Numbered from the stretch's first letter, positions 41,528 to 50,482 are shown. The stretch: 64,000 bases of DNA from Streptomyces sp. BK208 (GCF_004364245.1 NZ_SOAV01000017.1:62521-126520); one strand, 5' to 3'. Numbers and translations: made by a program. The notes: a model not told the origin generated them from the letters alone.

Positions 41528-42697
41528 TCACCCCTGGGCGAGCCCCGCCCGCACCGCCGCCAGGTCCGCGTCCGAGGCCAGCCCCGCGTGGTACAGCCGC
41601 AGTTCCGTCGCGCCCAGCTCCCGGGCGCGGGCGGCGTCCGCGGCGAGGGTGTGCGGGGCGCCGCCCATGCCGGAGACCACGGTGAGGTTGGCGGCGAGGA
41701 CGGTTCCGTCACCGGCCCGTTCGGCGAACGGTGTCAGCAGGCCCGCGCCGCCCGTGCAGGGCACCACCACGCCGTCCGCGACGGACAGGATGTGCGCGGG
41801 GTCGACGCCGGCGTTGGCGCCGCAGTGGTACGACACCGGGTCGGCGTGCAGCAGGACCTGGAAGCCGTCGGGTGCGGCGGCGCGGACCGCCGAGACCGCC
41901 GCCTCCTGCAGCGTGCGGGCGCGGTCGTCGCGCCACGCGCGCGTGGCGTTCGCCGGCGTCTCGCCGATGAGCTTCCCGACGCCCGCCCAGCCCCCGTCCG
42001 AGGGCGCCTCCCCCCGCCACACCGGTTCCAGCGCGGTGCGCACGGCGGCGGCGAGCGCGTCGGCGTCGAGGCCGTGGTCGCCGTACCCCGCCCGGCAGTC
42101 GGGGCAGAAGCACAGCGACATCAGGTACTGCCCGGCGTCCCCGAGGGGCACCCCGCCGGTCTTGTCGTGGGCGTGCAGGTGGGCGAGCCCGTACCAGCCG
42201 AGCGACTCCAGTTCCGTGCCGCGGGCTCCGGGCCGCACCGCCGCCTCGGCGGCCAGGTCGGTGAGGTACGCGCGCGTGGCGGGCTGCGCGATGCAGGGCG
42301 CCCAGGGGTAGCGGTCGCCGTAGGCGTTGACGACGGAGGTGTGCGGCTGCTCGGCGCCGAGGCGGGAGTTGTGGGCGAGGACGACCCAGGTGTGCACCTC
42401 CAGGCCCGCGTCCGCGAGGGCGGCGGCGGCCTCGCCGTACGCGTCGCCGGGTGCCCAGTCGCCGGACGCGTACGGGCGGGGCGTGCGGCCCTCCCAGCGG
42501 GTGGCGTCCGGCGGGTAGAGGACGGCCGCGTGCTCGGCGGTGACGACGCGGTGGCCCGGGTGGCGCGGGGTGAGGGCGCGGGTGGAGTGGTAGGCGGCGG
42601 CGAGCGTCACCTGGGCCACGCCGAGGTCCGCGACGCGCGCGGGGGCCTGTGGGTCGCCGTTGACGTCCCAGGGGTAGACGAACGCCGAGGTCCTCAC
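41528..42697 (-). CDS. Conserved unknown, TIM-barrel hydrolase-like, in the uronate operon
   Basis: A 389-residue cytosolic protein I cannot name. It opens with SAFVYPWDVNGDP, has paired aromatic/His motifs (VHTWVVLAHNSRLG; WYGLAHLHAHDKTGG) and a Cys cluster SLCFCPDCRAGYG (about residue 205). A similar CxCxxC-plus-acid arrangement occurs in GH42-like and other GH-A barrels, and DPVSYHCGANAGVDPAHIL resembles a late barrel strand. It starts GTG inside the kdgD stop (GTGA), so it is tightly coupled to that gene. A lactonase, isomerase or dehydratase step of uronate breakdown is plausible but unproven. Confidence 0.6.
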   Translation of the reverse strand: MRTSAFVYPWDVNGDPQAPARVADLGVAQVTLAAAYHSTRALTPRHPGHRVVTAEHAAVLYPPDATRWEGRTPRPYASGDWAPGDAYGEAAAALADAGLEVHTWVVLAHNSRLGAEQPHTSVVNAYGDRYPWAPCIAQPATRAYLTDLAAEAAVRPGARGTELESLGWYGLAHLHAHDKTGGVPLGDAGQYLMSLCFCPDCRAGYGDHGLDADALAAAVRTALEPVWRGEAPSDGGWAGVGKLIGETPANATRAWRDDRARTLQEAAVSAVRAAAPDGFQVLLHADPVSYHCGANAGVDPAHILSVADGVVVPCTGGAGLLTPFAERAGDGTVLAANLTVVSGMGGAPHTLAADAARARELGATELRLYHAGLASDADLAAVRAGLAQG

Positions 42698-43656
42698 CGG
42701 TCCCCCTCCGCACCGGCCGGCGCGTCGAGCAGTGCCCGGCCCCGTTCGATGATCCCGGCGAGCTGCTTCACGTGGTCCTCGGTCGGCTCCTGCAGCGGCG
42801 GCCGGACCTCCCCGACGTCCAGGCCGTCCAGCCGTACGCCCGCCTTGACCAGGGCGACGGCGTAGCCGCGGCCCTGGGCGCGCAGTTCGACGAACGGCCG
42901 GTAGAAGCCGTCCAGCAGCCGGTGGGCCGTGGTGTCGTCCCCCTCGCGCAGCGCCCGGTGGAAGGCGAGGGCGAGTTCGGGGGCGAAGCAGAACACGGCG
43001 GACGAGTAGAGGTCGACGCCGATCGCGCGGTAGGCGAGCTGGGTCTGCTCGGCGGTCGGCAGCCCGTTGAAGTACAGGAACTCCTCGCCGGGCAGCTCCG
43101 TGCGCACGGCGCTGACGATCCGCTGCATGAGGTCGAGGTCGCCGAGCCCGTCCTTGAGGCCGACGATGCCGTCCGTGCGGGCCAGGTCGACGACGCTCGC
43201 GGGCGTGAACACGGCGTTGTCGCGCTGGTAGACGATCACGGGCAGCGAGGTCGCGGCGGCCACCTCCCGGTAGTGCCGCACCAGTCCCTCCTGCCCGGCG
43301 TGCACCAGGTAGGGCGGCATGGCGAGCAGTCCGTCGGCCCCGGCCTCCTCGGCGAGGCGGGCGTAGCGCACGGCGAGGGCGGTGCCGTATCCCGCGCCCG
43401 CCAGCACGGGCACCCGGCCCCCGCTCTCCTCCACGGCCGCGTGGACGCAGACCGCGAACTCCTCGGGCGTCAGGGCGTGGAACTCGCCGGTGCCGCAGCA
43501 GGCGAACACGGCGGCGGCGCCGGCCTCGATCCCGCGACGCACATGGGCGCGGTAGACGCCGAGGTCGAGACCGCCGTCCGGTCCGTACGCGGTGACGGGG
43601 AAGAACAGCGGCCCGCTGGGCACGGTGAGCCGGGCGGCGAGAGGGGCTGAGGTCAC
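42694..43656 (-). CDS. 5-dehydro-4-deoxyglucarate dehydratase (KdgD)
   Basis: Dehydrates and decarboxylates 5-keto-4-deoxyglucarate to 2-oxoglutarate semialdehyde. The 320-residue Schiff-base TIM barrel has FACCGTGEFHAL as the carboxylate loop, VIVYQRDNAVFTP with the catalytic Tyr, and Lys in GIVGLKDGLGDLDLM. FFPVTAYGPDGGLD and GTGEFHALTPEE are typical of KdgD rather than DapA. Its product is the substrate of the dehydrogenase at 18.4-20.0 kb. It is divergent from uronate dehydrogenase, so the 241-bp space between is a shared control region. Start GTG at 43656. Confidence 0.9.
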   Translation of the reverse strand: MTSAPLAARLTVPSGPLFFPVTAYGPDGGLDLGVYRAHVRRGIEAGAAAVFACCGTGEFHALTPEEFAVCVHAAVEESGGRVPVLAGAGYGTALAVRYARLAEEAGADGLLAMPPYLVHAGQEGLVRHYREVAAATSLPVIVYQRDNAVFTPASVVDLARTDGIVGLKDGLGDLDLMQRIVSAVRTELPGEEFLYFNGLPTAEQTQLAYRAIGVDLYSSAVFCFAPELALAFHRALREGDDTTAHRLLDGFYRPFVELRAQGRGYAVALVKAGVRLDGLDVGEVRPPLQEPTEDHVKQLAGIIERGRALLDAPAGAEGDR

Positions 43657-43699
43657 GGGCGCTCCCCATTCCGTGTGCGTGGTGGATTCACGAGGTCAT

Positions 43700-43729
43700 C
43701 ATATTCATGACTGGTGTCCATATTTCTGA
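43700..43729. promoter_or_regulatory. Direct repeat in the kdgD-udh divergent promoter
   Basis: CATATTCATGA (43700-43710) and CATATTTCTGA (43719-43729), 19 bp apart, in an AT-rich patch 44-73 bp upstream of the kdgD start. A related catatgaac lies at 43815 on the udh side. The arrangement suggests a regulator binding two helical faces apart to control uronate oxidation genes. Confidence 0.5.
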
Positions 43730-43897
43730 ACGCGACCACGCTAAGCCGCCCCGCGAACACCGTCAAGCAGGCCGCCTCTTGACGGGTGACCACCCGTTCC
43801 TTAGCGTGTCCACGCATATGAACACCGGGCACGCACTCGTACGACTGGCGTCGTGCGACTGCCGCCGCTTCCGCAGACCGACCTAGGAGTCCCGAGG

Positions 43898-44707
43898 ATG
43901 CCCGCTCCCCGCACCGTCCTGCTCACCGGCGCCGCCGGCGGTCTCGGCACCCTGATGCGGGACCTGCTCCCCGAATACGGCTACCGGCTGCGCCTGCTGG
44001 ACCTGCGCCCCGTCGAGGGCGAGCCGGACGCGATCGTCGCCGACCTCGCCGACCGGGACGCCCTGCGCGAGGCGGTCCGGGGCGTCGACGCGATCATCCA
44101 CCTGGCGGGCATCTCCCTGGAAGCCTCTTTCGACAAGATCCTCGCGGCGAACATCGAGGGCACGTACAACCTGTACGAGGCCGCCCGCGAGGAGGGCGTC
44201 GGCCGCGTCGTCTTCGCCTCCTCCAACCACGCCGTCGGCTACACCCCCCGCCCGCAGGGCGACGACCCCCTCATCCCCGTGGACACGCCACGCCGCCCGG
44301 ACACCTTCTACGGCCTGTCCAAGTGCTTCGGCGAGGACCTCGCCCAGCTCTACTGGGACAAGCACGGCATCGAGACCGTCTCGGTCCGCATCGGCTCCTG
44401 CTTCCCCGAGCCGACCAGCGTGCGCATGCTCTCGGTGTGGATGAGCCCCGCGGACGGCGCCCGCCTCTTCCACGCGGCGCTCACCGCGCAGAACGTGGGC
44501 CACACCGTCGTCCACGGCTCCTCCGCCAACACCCGCCTGTGGTGGGACCTCGGCTCCGCGCGGGCGCTCGGTTACGAGCCGCGGGACGACTCCGAGCCGT
44601 ACGCCGAGAAGCTGATCGCCGAGCAGGGCGAGCTCGACCCCGGCAACCCCGCGCACGCGCGCCTCGGCGGCCACTTCGTGACCGACCCGCCGATCTGGCC
44701 GTACTGA
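43898..44707 (+). CDS. Uronate dehydrogenase
   Basis: Oxidises D-galacturonate or D-glucuronate to the corresponding aldarolactone with NAD+. The 269-residue extended short-chain dehydrogenase has TGAAGGLGTLMRDLL for NAD binding, the catalytic Ser/Thr region FASSNHAVGY and YGLSK (Tyr/Lys dyad, about residues 135-139). RIGSCFPEPTSVRMLSVWMS is characteristic of uronate dehydrogenases. The ATG at 43898 has aggagtcccgagg upstream. It is divergent from kdgD, opening the pathway that kdgD and the semialdehyde dehydrogenase finish, and is followed by a strong hairpin. Confidence 0.9.
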   Translation: MPAPRTVLLTGAAGGLGTLMRDLLPEYGYRLRLLDLRPVEGEPDAIVADLADRDALREAVRGVDAIIHLAGISLEASFDKILAANIEGTYNLYEAAREEGVGRVVFASSNHAVGYTPRPQGDDPLIPVDTPRRPDTFYGLSKCFGEDLAQLYWDKHGIETVSVRIGSCFPEPTSVRMLSVWMSPADGARLFHAALTAQNVGHTVVHGSSANTRLWWDLGSARALGYEPRDDSEPYAEKLIAEQGELDPGNPAHARLGGHFVTDPPIWPY

Positions 44708-44728
44708 CCGGAAGACGACCGAGCAGAG

Positions 44729-44757
44729 GCGGACGGGCACCGAACGGGCCCGTCCGC
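44729..44757 (+). terminator. Terminator hairpin after uronate dehydrogenase
   Basis: Perfect 10-bp arms gcggacgggc (44729-44738) and gcccgtccgc (44748-44757) with a 9-nt loop, 22 bp past the stop. It isolates this gene from the DeoR operon that starts at 44979 on the same strand. Confidence 0.8.
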
Positions 44758-44978
44758 TTCCGTATGCGGGCATCCGCCCTGCCCGATCTCACCCCTCCCG
44801 GCGCTGCGCCCCAGGTCCGAGACGGGCACCCGGCACCGCAAACGGGCACACCCGGGCAGTTTCGGGTCCGCAACAGACCTGGTCAGTGCCGCGCGGTCGC
44901 TGTAGAACTTCCCCCAAGGGCCGAGCGGGCCCGAACGGGCAACCACACGGCGACGAGGCGGTGAGGCAGGTGTTCGGC

Positions 44979-45749
44979 ATGGGCACGAGGACGACGGAAG
45001 AGCGCCGGCACGAGATCGTGCGGGTCGCCCGCGCCACCGGTTCGGTCGACGTCACCGCGCTCGCGGCCGAACTGGGCGTCGCCAAGGAGACCGTACGACG
45101 GGACCTGCGCGCCCTGGAGGACCACGGCCTGGTCCGCCGCACCCACGGCGGCGCCTACCCGGTGGAGAGCGCCGGTTTCGAGACGACGCTCGCCTTCCGG
45201 GCCACCAGCCACGTGCCCGAGAAGCGCCGGATCGCCTCCGCCGCCGCCGAACTGCTCGGCGACGCGGAGACGGTCTTCGTCGACGAGGGCTTCACCCCGC
45301 AGCTCATCGCCGAGGCCCTCCCCCGCGACCGGCCGCTGACCGTGGTCACCGCGTCCCTGCCGGTCGCCGGTGCGCTGGCCGAGGCCGGCGACACCTCGGT
45401 CCTGCTGCTCGGCGGCCGGGTCCGCTCGGGCACCCTGGCCACCGTCGACCACTGGACGACGAAGATGCTGGCCGGCTTCGTCGTCGACCTGGCCTACATC
45501 GGGGCCAACGGCATCTCCCGCGAACACGGCCTCACCACTCCCGACCCCGCGGTCAGCGAGGTCAAGGCGCAGGCCGTGCGGGCCGCCCGCCGCACGGTGT
45601 TCGTCGGCGCGCACACCAAGTTCGGGGCGGTGAGCTTCTGCCGGTTCGCGGAGATCGGCGCCCTGGAGGCCATCGTCACCAGCACGCTGCTGCCCTCGGC
45701 CGAGGCCCACCGCTACTCACTGCTGGGACCTCAGGTCATCCGCGTCTGA
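44979..45749 (+). CDS. DeoR/GlpR-family transcriptional regulator
   Basis: A 256-residue repressor. The N-terminal HTH is TEERRHEIVRVARATGSVDV...ELGVAKETVRRDLRALEDHGLV with the typical RTHGGA following. The C-terminal sugar-phosphate-sensing DeoRC domain includes VDEGFTP and IGANGIS, and resembles phosphosugar isomerases. It is the likely regulator of the polyol ABC transporter and dehydrogenase genes downstream on the same strand. I used the ATG at 44979 (MGTRTTEERR); GTG codons at 44961 and 44970 would add a few residues. Confidence 0.87.
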   Translation: MGTRTTEERRHEIVRVARATGSVDVTALAAELGVAKETVRRDLRALEDHGLVRRTHGGAYPVESAGFETTLAFRATSHVPEKRRIASAAAELLGDAETVFVDEGFTPQLIAEALPRDRPLTVVTASLPVAGALAEAGDTSVLLLGGRVRSGTLATVDHWTTKMLAGFVVDLAYIGANGISREHGLTTPDPAVSEVKAQAVRAARRTVFVGAHTKFGAVSFCRFAEIGALEAIVTSTLLPSAEAHRYSLLGPQVIRV

Positions 45750-45839
45750 GCACCGGCCACCTCTCTCCCCGCACGGCACACCCCTACCGTCCACTGCCCC
45801 TTATCTCCTCATACCTCCCCATACGTTCAGGAGCGATCC

Positions 45840-47210
45840 ATGCGAACCCAGAGCCGACGGAGGCCGCGAGCCACACTCGCCTTGGCCGCCGCAGGGACGC
45901 TGCTCGCCCCGCTGCTCACCGGCTGCTGGGTCGGGGCGGGCGGCGCCGGATCCGGCGGCAACGCCATCAACGTCCTGATGGTCAACAACCCGCAGATGGT
46001 CGAGCTGCAGAAGCTCACCGCGGACCACTTCACCAAGGACACCGGCATCGAGGTGAACTTCACCGTCCTGCCGGAGAACGACGTCCGCGACAAGATCAGC
46101 CAGGACTTCGCCAACCAGGCCGGCCAGTACGACGTGGCGACCCTCTCCAACTACGAGATACCGATCTACGCCCGCAACGACTGGCTGCACGAGATGAACT
46201 CCTACGTCGCGAAGGACCCGGCCTACGACGAGGAGGACGTCCTCGGCCCGATGCGCGAGTCCCTCACCGGCGACGACGGCAAGCTCTACGGCCAGCCCTT
46301 CTACGGCGAGTCGTCCTTCCTGATGTACCGCAAGGACCTGTTCGCCGAGGCGGGTCTGGAGATGCCCGAGCACCCCACCTGGTCCCAGGTGGCGGAGTTC
46401 GCCGGGAAGCTCGACGGGGCCGAGCCCGGCATGAAGGGCATCTGCCTGCGCGGGCTGCCCGGCTGGGGCGAGCTGATGGCACCCCTGACGACGGTGGTGA
46501 ACACCTTCGGCGGCACCTGGTTCGACCAGGACTGGAAGGCCCGCCTCGACTCCCCCGAGTGGCAGCGGGCGACGAAGTTCTACGTCGACCTGGTCCGCGA
46601 GCACGGCGAGTCGGGCGCCGCCCAGTCCGGCTTCGCCGAGTGCCTGAACAACATGACGCAGGGCAAGGTCGCCATGTGGTACGACGCCACGTCCGCGGCC
46701 GGCTCCCTGGACGCGGCCAAGTCCCCGGTCAAGGGCAAGGTCGGCTACGCCCCGGCCCCGGTGGAGAAGACCGACTCCTCCGGCTGGCTCTACACCTGGG
46801 CCTGGGGCATCCAGAAGGCCTCCCGCAACTCCGACAAGGCGTGGAAGTTCGTCTCCTGGGCGTCCGGCAAGGAGTACGAGCAGCTGGTCGGCGACGAGTT
46901 CGGCTGGTCCAACGTCCCGGCCGGCAAGCGCGCCTCGACGTACGAGAACCCGGCCTACGCCGAGGAGGCCGCCGCCTTCCAGGAGATGACCAGGAAGGCC
47001 ATCGAGGGTGCCAGGCCCAAGGACCCCGGCGTGCAGCCGCGGCCCGCGCCCGGCATCCAGTTCGTCGGCATCCCCGAGTTCACCGACCTCGGGACCAAGG
47101 TCTCCCAGGAGATCAGCGCGGCCATCGCCGGACGCCAGTCCGTCGAGGAGGCCCTGAAGAAGTCCCAGCAGCTCGCCGAGCAGATCTCCGAGGAGTACGA
47201 GGGACGATGA
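45840..47210 (+). CDS. ABC transporter binding lipoprotein, polyol (SmoE-like)
   Basis: Binds a sugar alcohol outside the membrane. The 456-residue protein has a signal peptide with lipobox LLTGC (Cys about 29) followed by a class I sugar-binding fold. INVLMVNNPQMVELQKL, FTVLPENDVRDKISQDFANQAGQYDV and NYEIPIYARNDWLHEM resemble sorbitol/mannitol binding proteins. The ATG at 45840 follows aggagcgatcc. Its stop overlaps the permease start as ATGA. First structural gene of a DeoR-controlled operon. Confidence 0.87.
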   Translation: MRTQSRRRPRATLALAAAGTLLAPLLTGCWVGAGGAGSGGNAINVLMVNNPQMVELQKLTADHFTKDTGIEVNFTVLPENDVRDKISQDFANQAGQYDVATLSNYEIPIYARNDWLHEMNSYVAKDPAYDEEDVLGPMRESLTGDDGKLYGQPFYGESSFLMYRKDLFAEAGLEMPEHPTWSQVAEFAGKLDGAEPGMKGICLRGLPGWGELMAPLTTVVNTFGGTWFDQDWKARLDSPEWQRATKFYVDLVREHGESGAAQSGFAECLNNMTQGKVAMWYDATSAAGSLDAAKSPVKGKVGYAPAPVEKTDSSGWLYTWAWGIQKASRNSDKAWKFVSWASGKEYEQLVGDEFGWSNVPAGKRASTYENPAYAEEAAAFQEMTRKAIEGARPKDPGVQPRPAPGIQFVGIPEFTDLGTKVSQEISAAIAGRQSVEEALKKSQQLAEQISEEYEGR

Positions 47211-48151
47211 CCGCCACGACCACGGCCCCCTCGGCCGCCCCCGACCACACGCGCCCCGCCGTCCGCCCGCCGTCCGGCCGGCTGCGCGCCTGGGCCACCC
47301 GCGCCCCTCTGCTCCCCGCCCTGATCTTCATGATCGCGGTCACCCAGCTGCCCTTCGTGGCCACCCTGGTGATCTCCTTCTTCGACTGGAACGCGCTCTA
47401 CCCGGACGCCCGCCACTTCACCGGCTTCGCCAACTACGGCGACGTCCTGAGCGACCCGGCGCTGCGCAAGTCGGTGTGGACGACCATCCTGCTGACCGTG
47501 GCGGTGGTCCTGGTCAGCCTGGTCCTCGGCCTGGCCCTCGCCCTGCTCCTCGACCGGAGGTTCAAGGGCCGCGGCGTGGTCCGCACCCTGCTGATCGCCC
47601 CGTTCCTGGTCGTCCCGGTGGCGGCGGCGCTGCTCTGGAAGCACGTCCTGTACAACCCCGAATACGGGCTGCTCAACGGCCTGTTGCACTACGTCGGCGG
47701 ACCACAGCCGGACTGGGTCTCCAACACCCCGCTGCTGGCGGTCGAGGCCTCACTGGTGTGGCAGTGGACGCCGTTCATGATGCTCATCCTGCTGGCCGGC
47801 CTCCAGAGCCGGGACCAGCAGCAGATCGAGGCCGCCCGGGTGGACGGCGCGGGCGACTGGCAGATCTTCGTCCACCTCACCCTGCCCCACCTGCGCCGCT
47901 ACCTCGAACTCGGCGCACTGCTCGGTTCGATCTACATCGTCCAGAACTTCGACGCCGTCTTCACCATCACCTCGGGCGGCCTGGGCACGGCCAACCTGCC
48001 CTACACCGTCTACCAGACCTTCTACCAGGCCCACGAGAACGGCCTGGCCTCGGCCGCGGGCGTCCTGGTCGTCATCGGCTCGATCGTCATCGCCACCTTC
48101 GCGCTGCGCGTGGTGTCGTCCCTGTTCCGCGAGGAGGCCGGCCGCGCATGA
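47207..48151 (+). CDS. Polyol ABC transporter permease (SmoF-like)
   Basis: A 314-residue inner-membrane subunit with six membrane segments. TQLPFVATLVISFFDWNAL begins the first periplasmic loop. The EAA motif is IEAARVDGAGDWQIFVHLTLP (about 206-226), contacting the ATPase. It is coupled by ATGA overlaps to both neighbours. No ATPase gene is present in the operon. Confidence 0.9.
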   Translation: MTATTTAPSAAPDHTRPAVRPPSGRLRAWATRAPLLPALIFMIAVTQLPFVATLVISFFDWNALYPDARHFTGFANYGDVLSDPALRKSVWTTILLTVAVVLVSLVLGLALALLLDRRFKGRGVVRTLLIAPFLVVPVAAALLWKHVLYNPEYGLLNGLLHYVGGPQPDWVSNTPLLAVEASLVWQWTPFMMLILLAGLQSRDQQQIEAARVDGAGDWQIFVHLTLPHLRRYLELGALLGSIYIVQNFDAVFTITSGGLGTANLPYTVYQTFYQAHENGLASAAGVLVVIGSIVIATFALRVVSSLFREEAGRA

Positions 48152-49023
48152 CCGCCACCGCCGTACGACCCGTCGTCACCGACGCCAAGTCCGCACCCAC
48201 CCGCCGCAGGACCGGTGCCGGTCTCGGCCTGGTGGCCTGGCTGGTCGGCATCGTCTTCTTCCTGCCCATCGCCTGGATGGCGCTGACCTCCTTCCACTCG
48301 GAGTCGGACGCCGCCACCAACCCGCCCTCCTTCGCCGCGTCGCTGACGCTGGACGGCTACCGGGAGTTCTTCGGCGCGGGCGGCGGGGCCAGCCCCTGGC
48401 CCGCACTGGTCAACTCCGCGGTGGCGTCGCTCGCCTCGACCCTCTTCGTCCTGGTCCTGGCCCTGCCCGCCGCCTACGCCCTGTCCATCCGCCCGGTGAA
48501 GAAGTGGACGGACGTCCTGTTCTTCTTCCTGTCCACCAAGATGCTGCCGGTGGTGGCGGGCCTGCTGCCGATCTACCTGTTCGCCAAGAACACCGGCATG
48601 CTGGACAACATCTGGCTGCTGGTCATCCTCTACACCTCGATGAACCTGCCGATCGCGGTCTGGATGATGCAGTCCTTCCTGGCCGAGGTCCCCGTCGCCA
48701 TCATCGAGGCGGCCCGGGTGGACGGCGCGAAGCTGCCCACGATCCTGGCCCGGGTCGTGGCCCCCATCGCCCTCCCGGGCATCGCGGCGACCTCTCTCAT
48801 CTGCTTCATCTTCAGCTGGAACGAACTGCTCTTCGCCCGGGTGCTGACGGGCGTGGTCGCCGAGACCGCCCCCGTCTTCCTGACCGGCTTCATCACCAGC
48901 CAGGGCCTCTTCCTGGCCAAGGTGTGCGCCGCGTCGCTCGTCATCTCCCTGCCGGTGCTCGCCGCGGGGTTCGCCGCCCAGGACAAACTGGTCCAGGGCC
49001 TGTCGTTGGGAGCCGTGAAATGA
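48148..49023 (+). CDS. Polyol ABC transporter permease (SmoG-like)
   Basis: A 291-residue inner-membrane subunit. LGLVAWLVGIVFFLPIAWMALTSF is the first segment, and the EAA loop is IIEAARVDGAKLPTILARVVAP (split over about 185-206). FSWNELLFARVLTG is typical of MalG-type permeases for polyols. The ATG start overlaps the previous stop, and its stop overlaps the dehydrogenase start, so transport and catabolism are coupled. Confidence 0.9.
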   Translation: MTATAVRPVVTDAKSAPTRRRTGAGLGLVAWLVGIVFFLPIAWMALTSFHSESDAATNPPSFAASLTLDGYREFFGAGGGASPWPALVNSAVASLASTLFVLVLALPAAYALSIRPVKKWTDVLFFFLSTKMLPVVAGLLPIYLFAKNTGMLDNIWLLVILYTSMNLPIAVWMMQSFLAEVPVAIIEAARVDGAKLPTILARVVAPIALPGIAATSLICFIFSWNELLFARVLTGVVAETAPVFLTGFITSQGLFLAKVCAASLVISLPVLAAGFAAQDKLVQGLSLGAVK

Positions 49024-50009
49024 AGGCCGCCGTCATCGAGTCCGTGGGCCGCGCCGTCGTCACCGACGTCCCCGACCCGACCCCGGGCCCGCGCGAGGTC
49101 GTCGTCGAGGTCGCCGCCTGCGGACTGTGCGGCACCGACCTGCACATCCTCCAGGGCGAGTTCGCCCCCAAGCTCCCGATCGTGCCGGGCCACGAGTTCG
49201 CCGGCGCGGTGGTCGGCGTCGGCGCCCAGGTCACGGAGGTGGCCGTCGGCGACCGGGTCGCGGTCGACCCCTCGCTGTACTGCTACGAGTGCCGCTACTG
49301 CCGCACCGGTCACAACAACCTCTGCGAACGCTGGGCGGCCATCGGCGTCACGACGGCGGGCGGCGCCGCGCAGTACGCGGTGGCGCCGGTCGCGAACTGC
49401 GTGAAGCTCCCCGAGCACGTGCGCACCCAGGACGCGGCCCTGATCGAGCCGCTCTCCTGCGCGGTCCGCGGCTACGACGTCCTCAAGTCCCGCCTCGGCG
49501 CCCACGTCCTGATCTACGGCTCCGGCACGATGGGCCTGATGATGCTGGAGCTGGCCAAGCGGACCGGCGCGGCCAGCGTCGACATGGTCGACCTCAACCC
49601 CGCCAGGCTGGAGACCGCCCGGGGCCTCGGCGTCTCGGCGTCGGCCGCGACCCCGGACGAACTGGACCGCCCCGGGGGCTGGGACCTCGTCATCGACGCC
49701 ACGGGCAACGCGGCGGCGATCCAGGACGGCCTGGACCGGGTCGCCAAGGCCGGCACGTTCCTCCAGTTCGGCGTCGCCGACTACGCGACGCGCGTGCAGA
49801 TCGACCCGTACCGCATCTACAACCAGGAGATCACCATCACCGGCTCGATGGCGGTCCTGCACAGCTACGAGCGCGCGGCGGAGCTCTTCGCCAACGGGGT
49901 CCTGGACCCGGACGTCTTCATCAGCGACCGCGTCGAGCTCGACCGCTATCCGCAGGCCCTGGAGCAGTTCGCGGCGGGCGTGGGCCGCAAGATCGTCGTC
50001 GTGCCGTGA
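49020..50009 (+). CDS. Zinc-dependent medium-chain polyol dehydrogenase
   Basis: Probably oxidises the imported polyol to a ketose with NAD(P)+. The 329-residue MDR enzyme has catalytic zinc ligands in ACGLCGTDLH (Cys) and PGHEFAG (His), the four-cysteine structural zinc site in YCYECRYCRTGHNNLCE, and the Rossmann motif LIYGSGTMGLMML. Overall like sorbitol/L-iditol or threitol dehydrogenases. It ends the operon that starts with DeoR at 44979. No kinase follows, unlike many polyol operons. Confidence 0.88.
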   Translation: MKAAVIESVGRAVVTDVPDPTPGPREVVVEVAACGLCGTDLHILQGEFAPKLPIVPGHEFAGAVVGVGAQVTEVAVGDRVAVDPSLYCYECRYCRTGHNNLCERWAAIGVTTAGGAAQYAVAPVANCVKLPEHVRTQDAALIEPLSCAVRGYDVLKSRLGAHVLIYGSGTMGLMMLELAKRTGAASVDMVDLNPARLETARGLGVSASAATPDELDRPGGWDLVIDATGNAAAIQDGLDRVAKAGTFLQFGVADYATRVQIDPYRIYNQEITITGSMAVLHSYERAAELFANGVLDPDVFISDRVELDRYPQALEQFAAGVGRKIVVVP

Positions 50010-50185
50010 CCGCACGGCCCGTCCGGTGCCTGAGGACGAGTGCCTGAGGACGAGGCCGTCCAGGCCGACAACGGGGGTCCGGGAGGCGGCAGCCACTAAG
50101 GGCGGGGCCCCAAGGGCGGGAAGGGAAGGGGCGGCGGGGGCGAAAACCCGAGCCCGCCGCCTCCACCGCCCGTACGATCCCCCGC

Positions 50186-50406
50186 ATGCCAGAACCCCAC
50201 GGTTTCGCCTACACCGCCTCAGCATCCGGCACCGTCCACATCACCACCACAACCACCCCGCCACCACCCTCAACGGCTCCCGAGCCGCCCGCTTCCTCCA
50301 AGAGGTCGAGGCGGGCGACCCGCAGCAGGTCATGGCCCGCTGGACCGGCAACTACAAGCGCGGCAACGAACGCACGGCCCGCAACCACCCCCGAAACCGC
50401 CGCTGA
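50186..50406 (+). pseudogene. Small conserved actinobacterial protein gene with a frameshift
   Basis: The first 19 codons from the ATG at 50186 read MPEPHGFAYTASASGTVHIT. The conserved-looking remainder (PATTLNGSRAARFLQEVEAG, then DPQQVMARWTGNYKRGNERT) is in the next frame and ends at 50406. A single missing C in the run near 50241-50247 would restore one 73-residue frame with HITHHNHPATTL at the join. The tail resembles a small hypothetical protein I remember as common in Streptomyces. It is either a recent pseudogene or a sequence error. Function unknown. Confidence 0.65.
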
Positions 50407-50482
50407 CCAGGCGGGACACGGCCCCGACCCGATTGGCCCCCGGGTAAGGGAACGGTAAAACGCCCCCGCTCGTTCACCCGGC

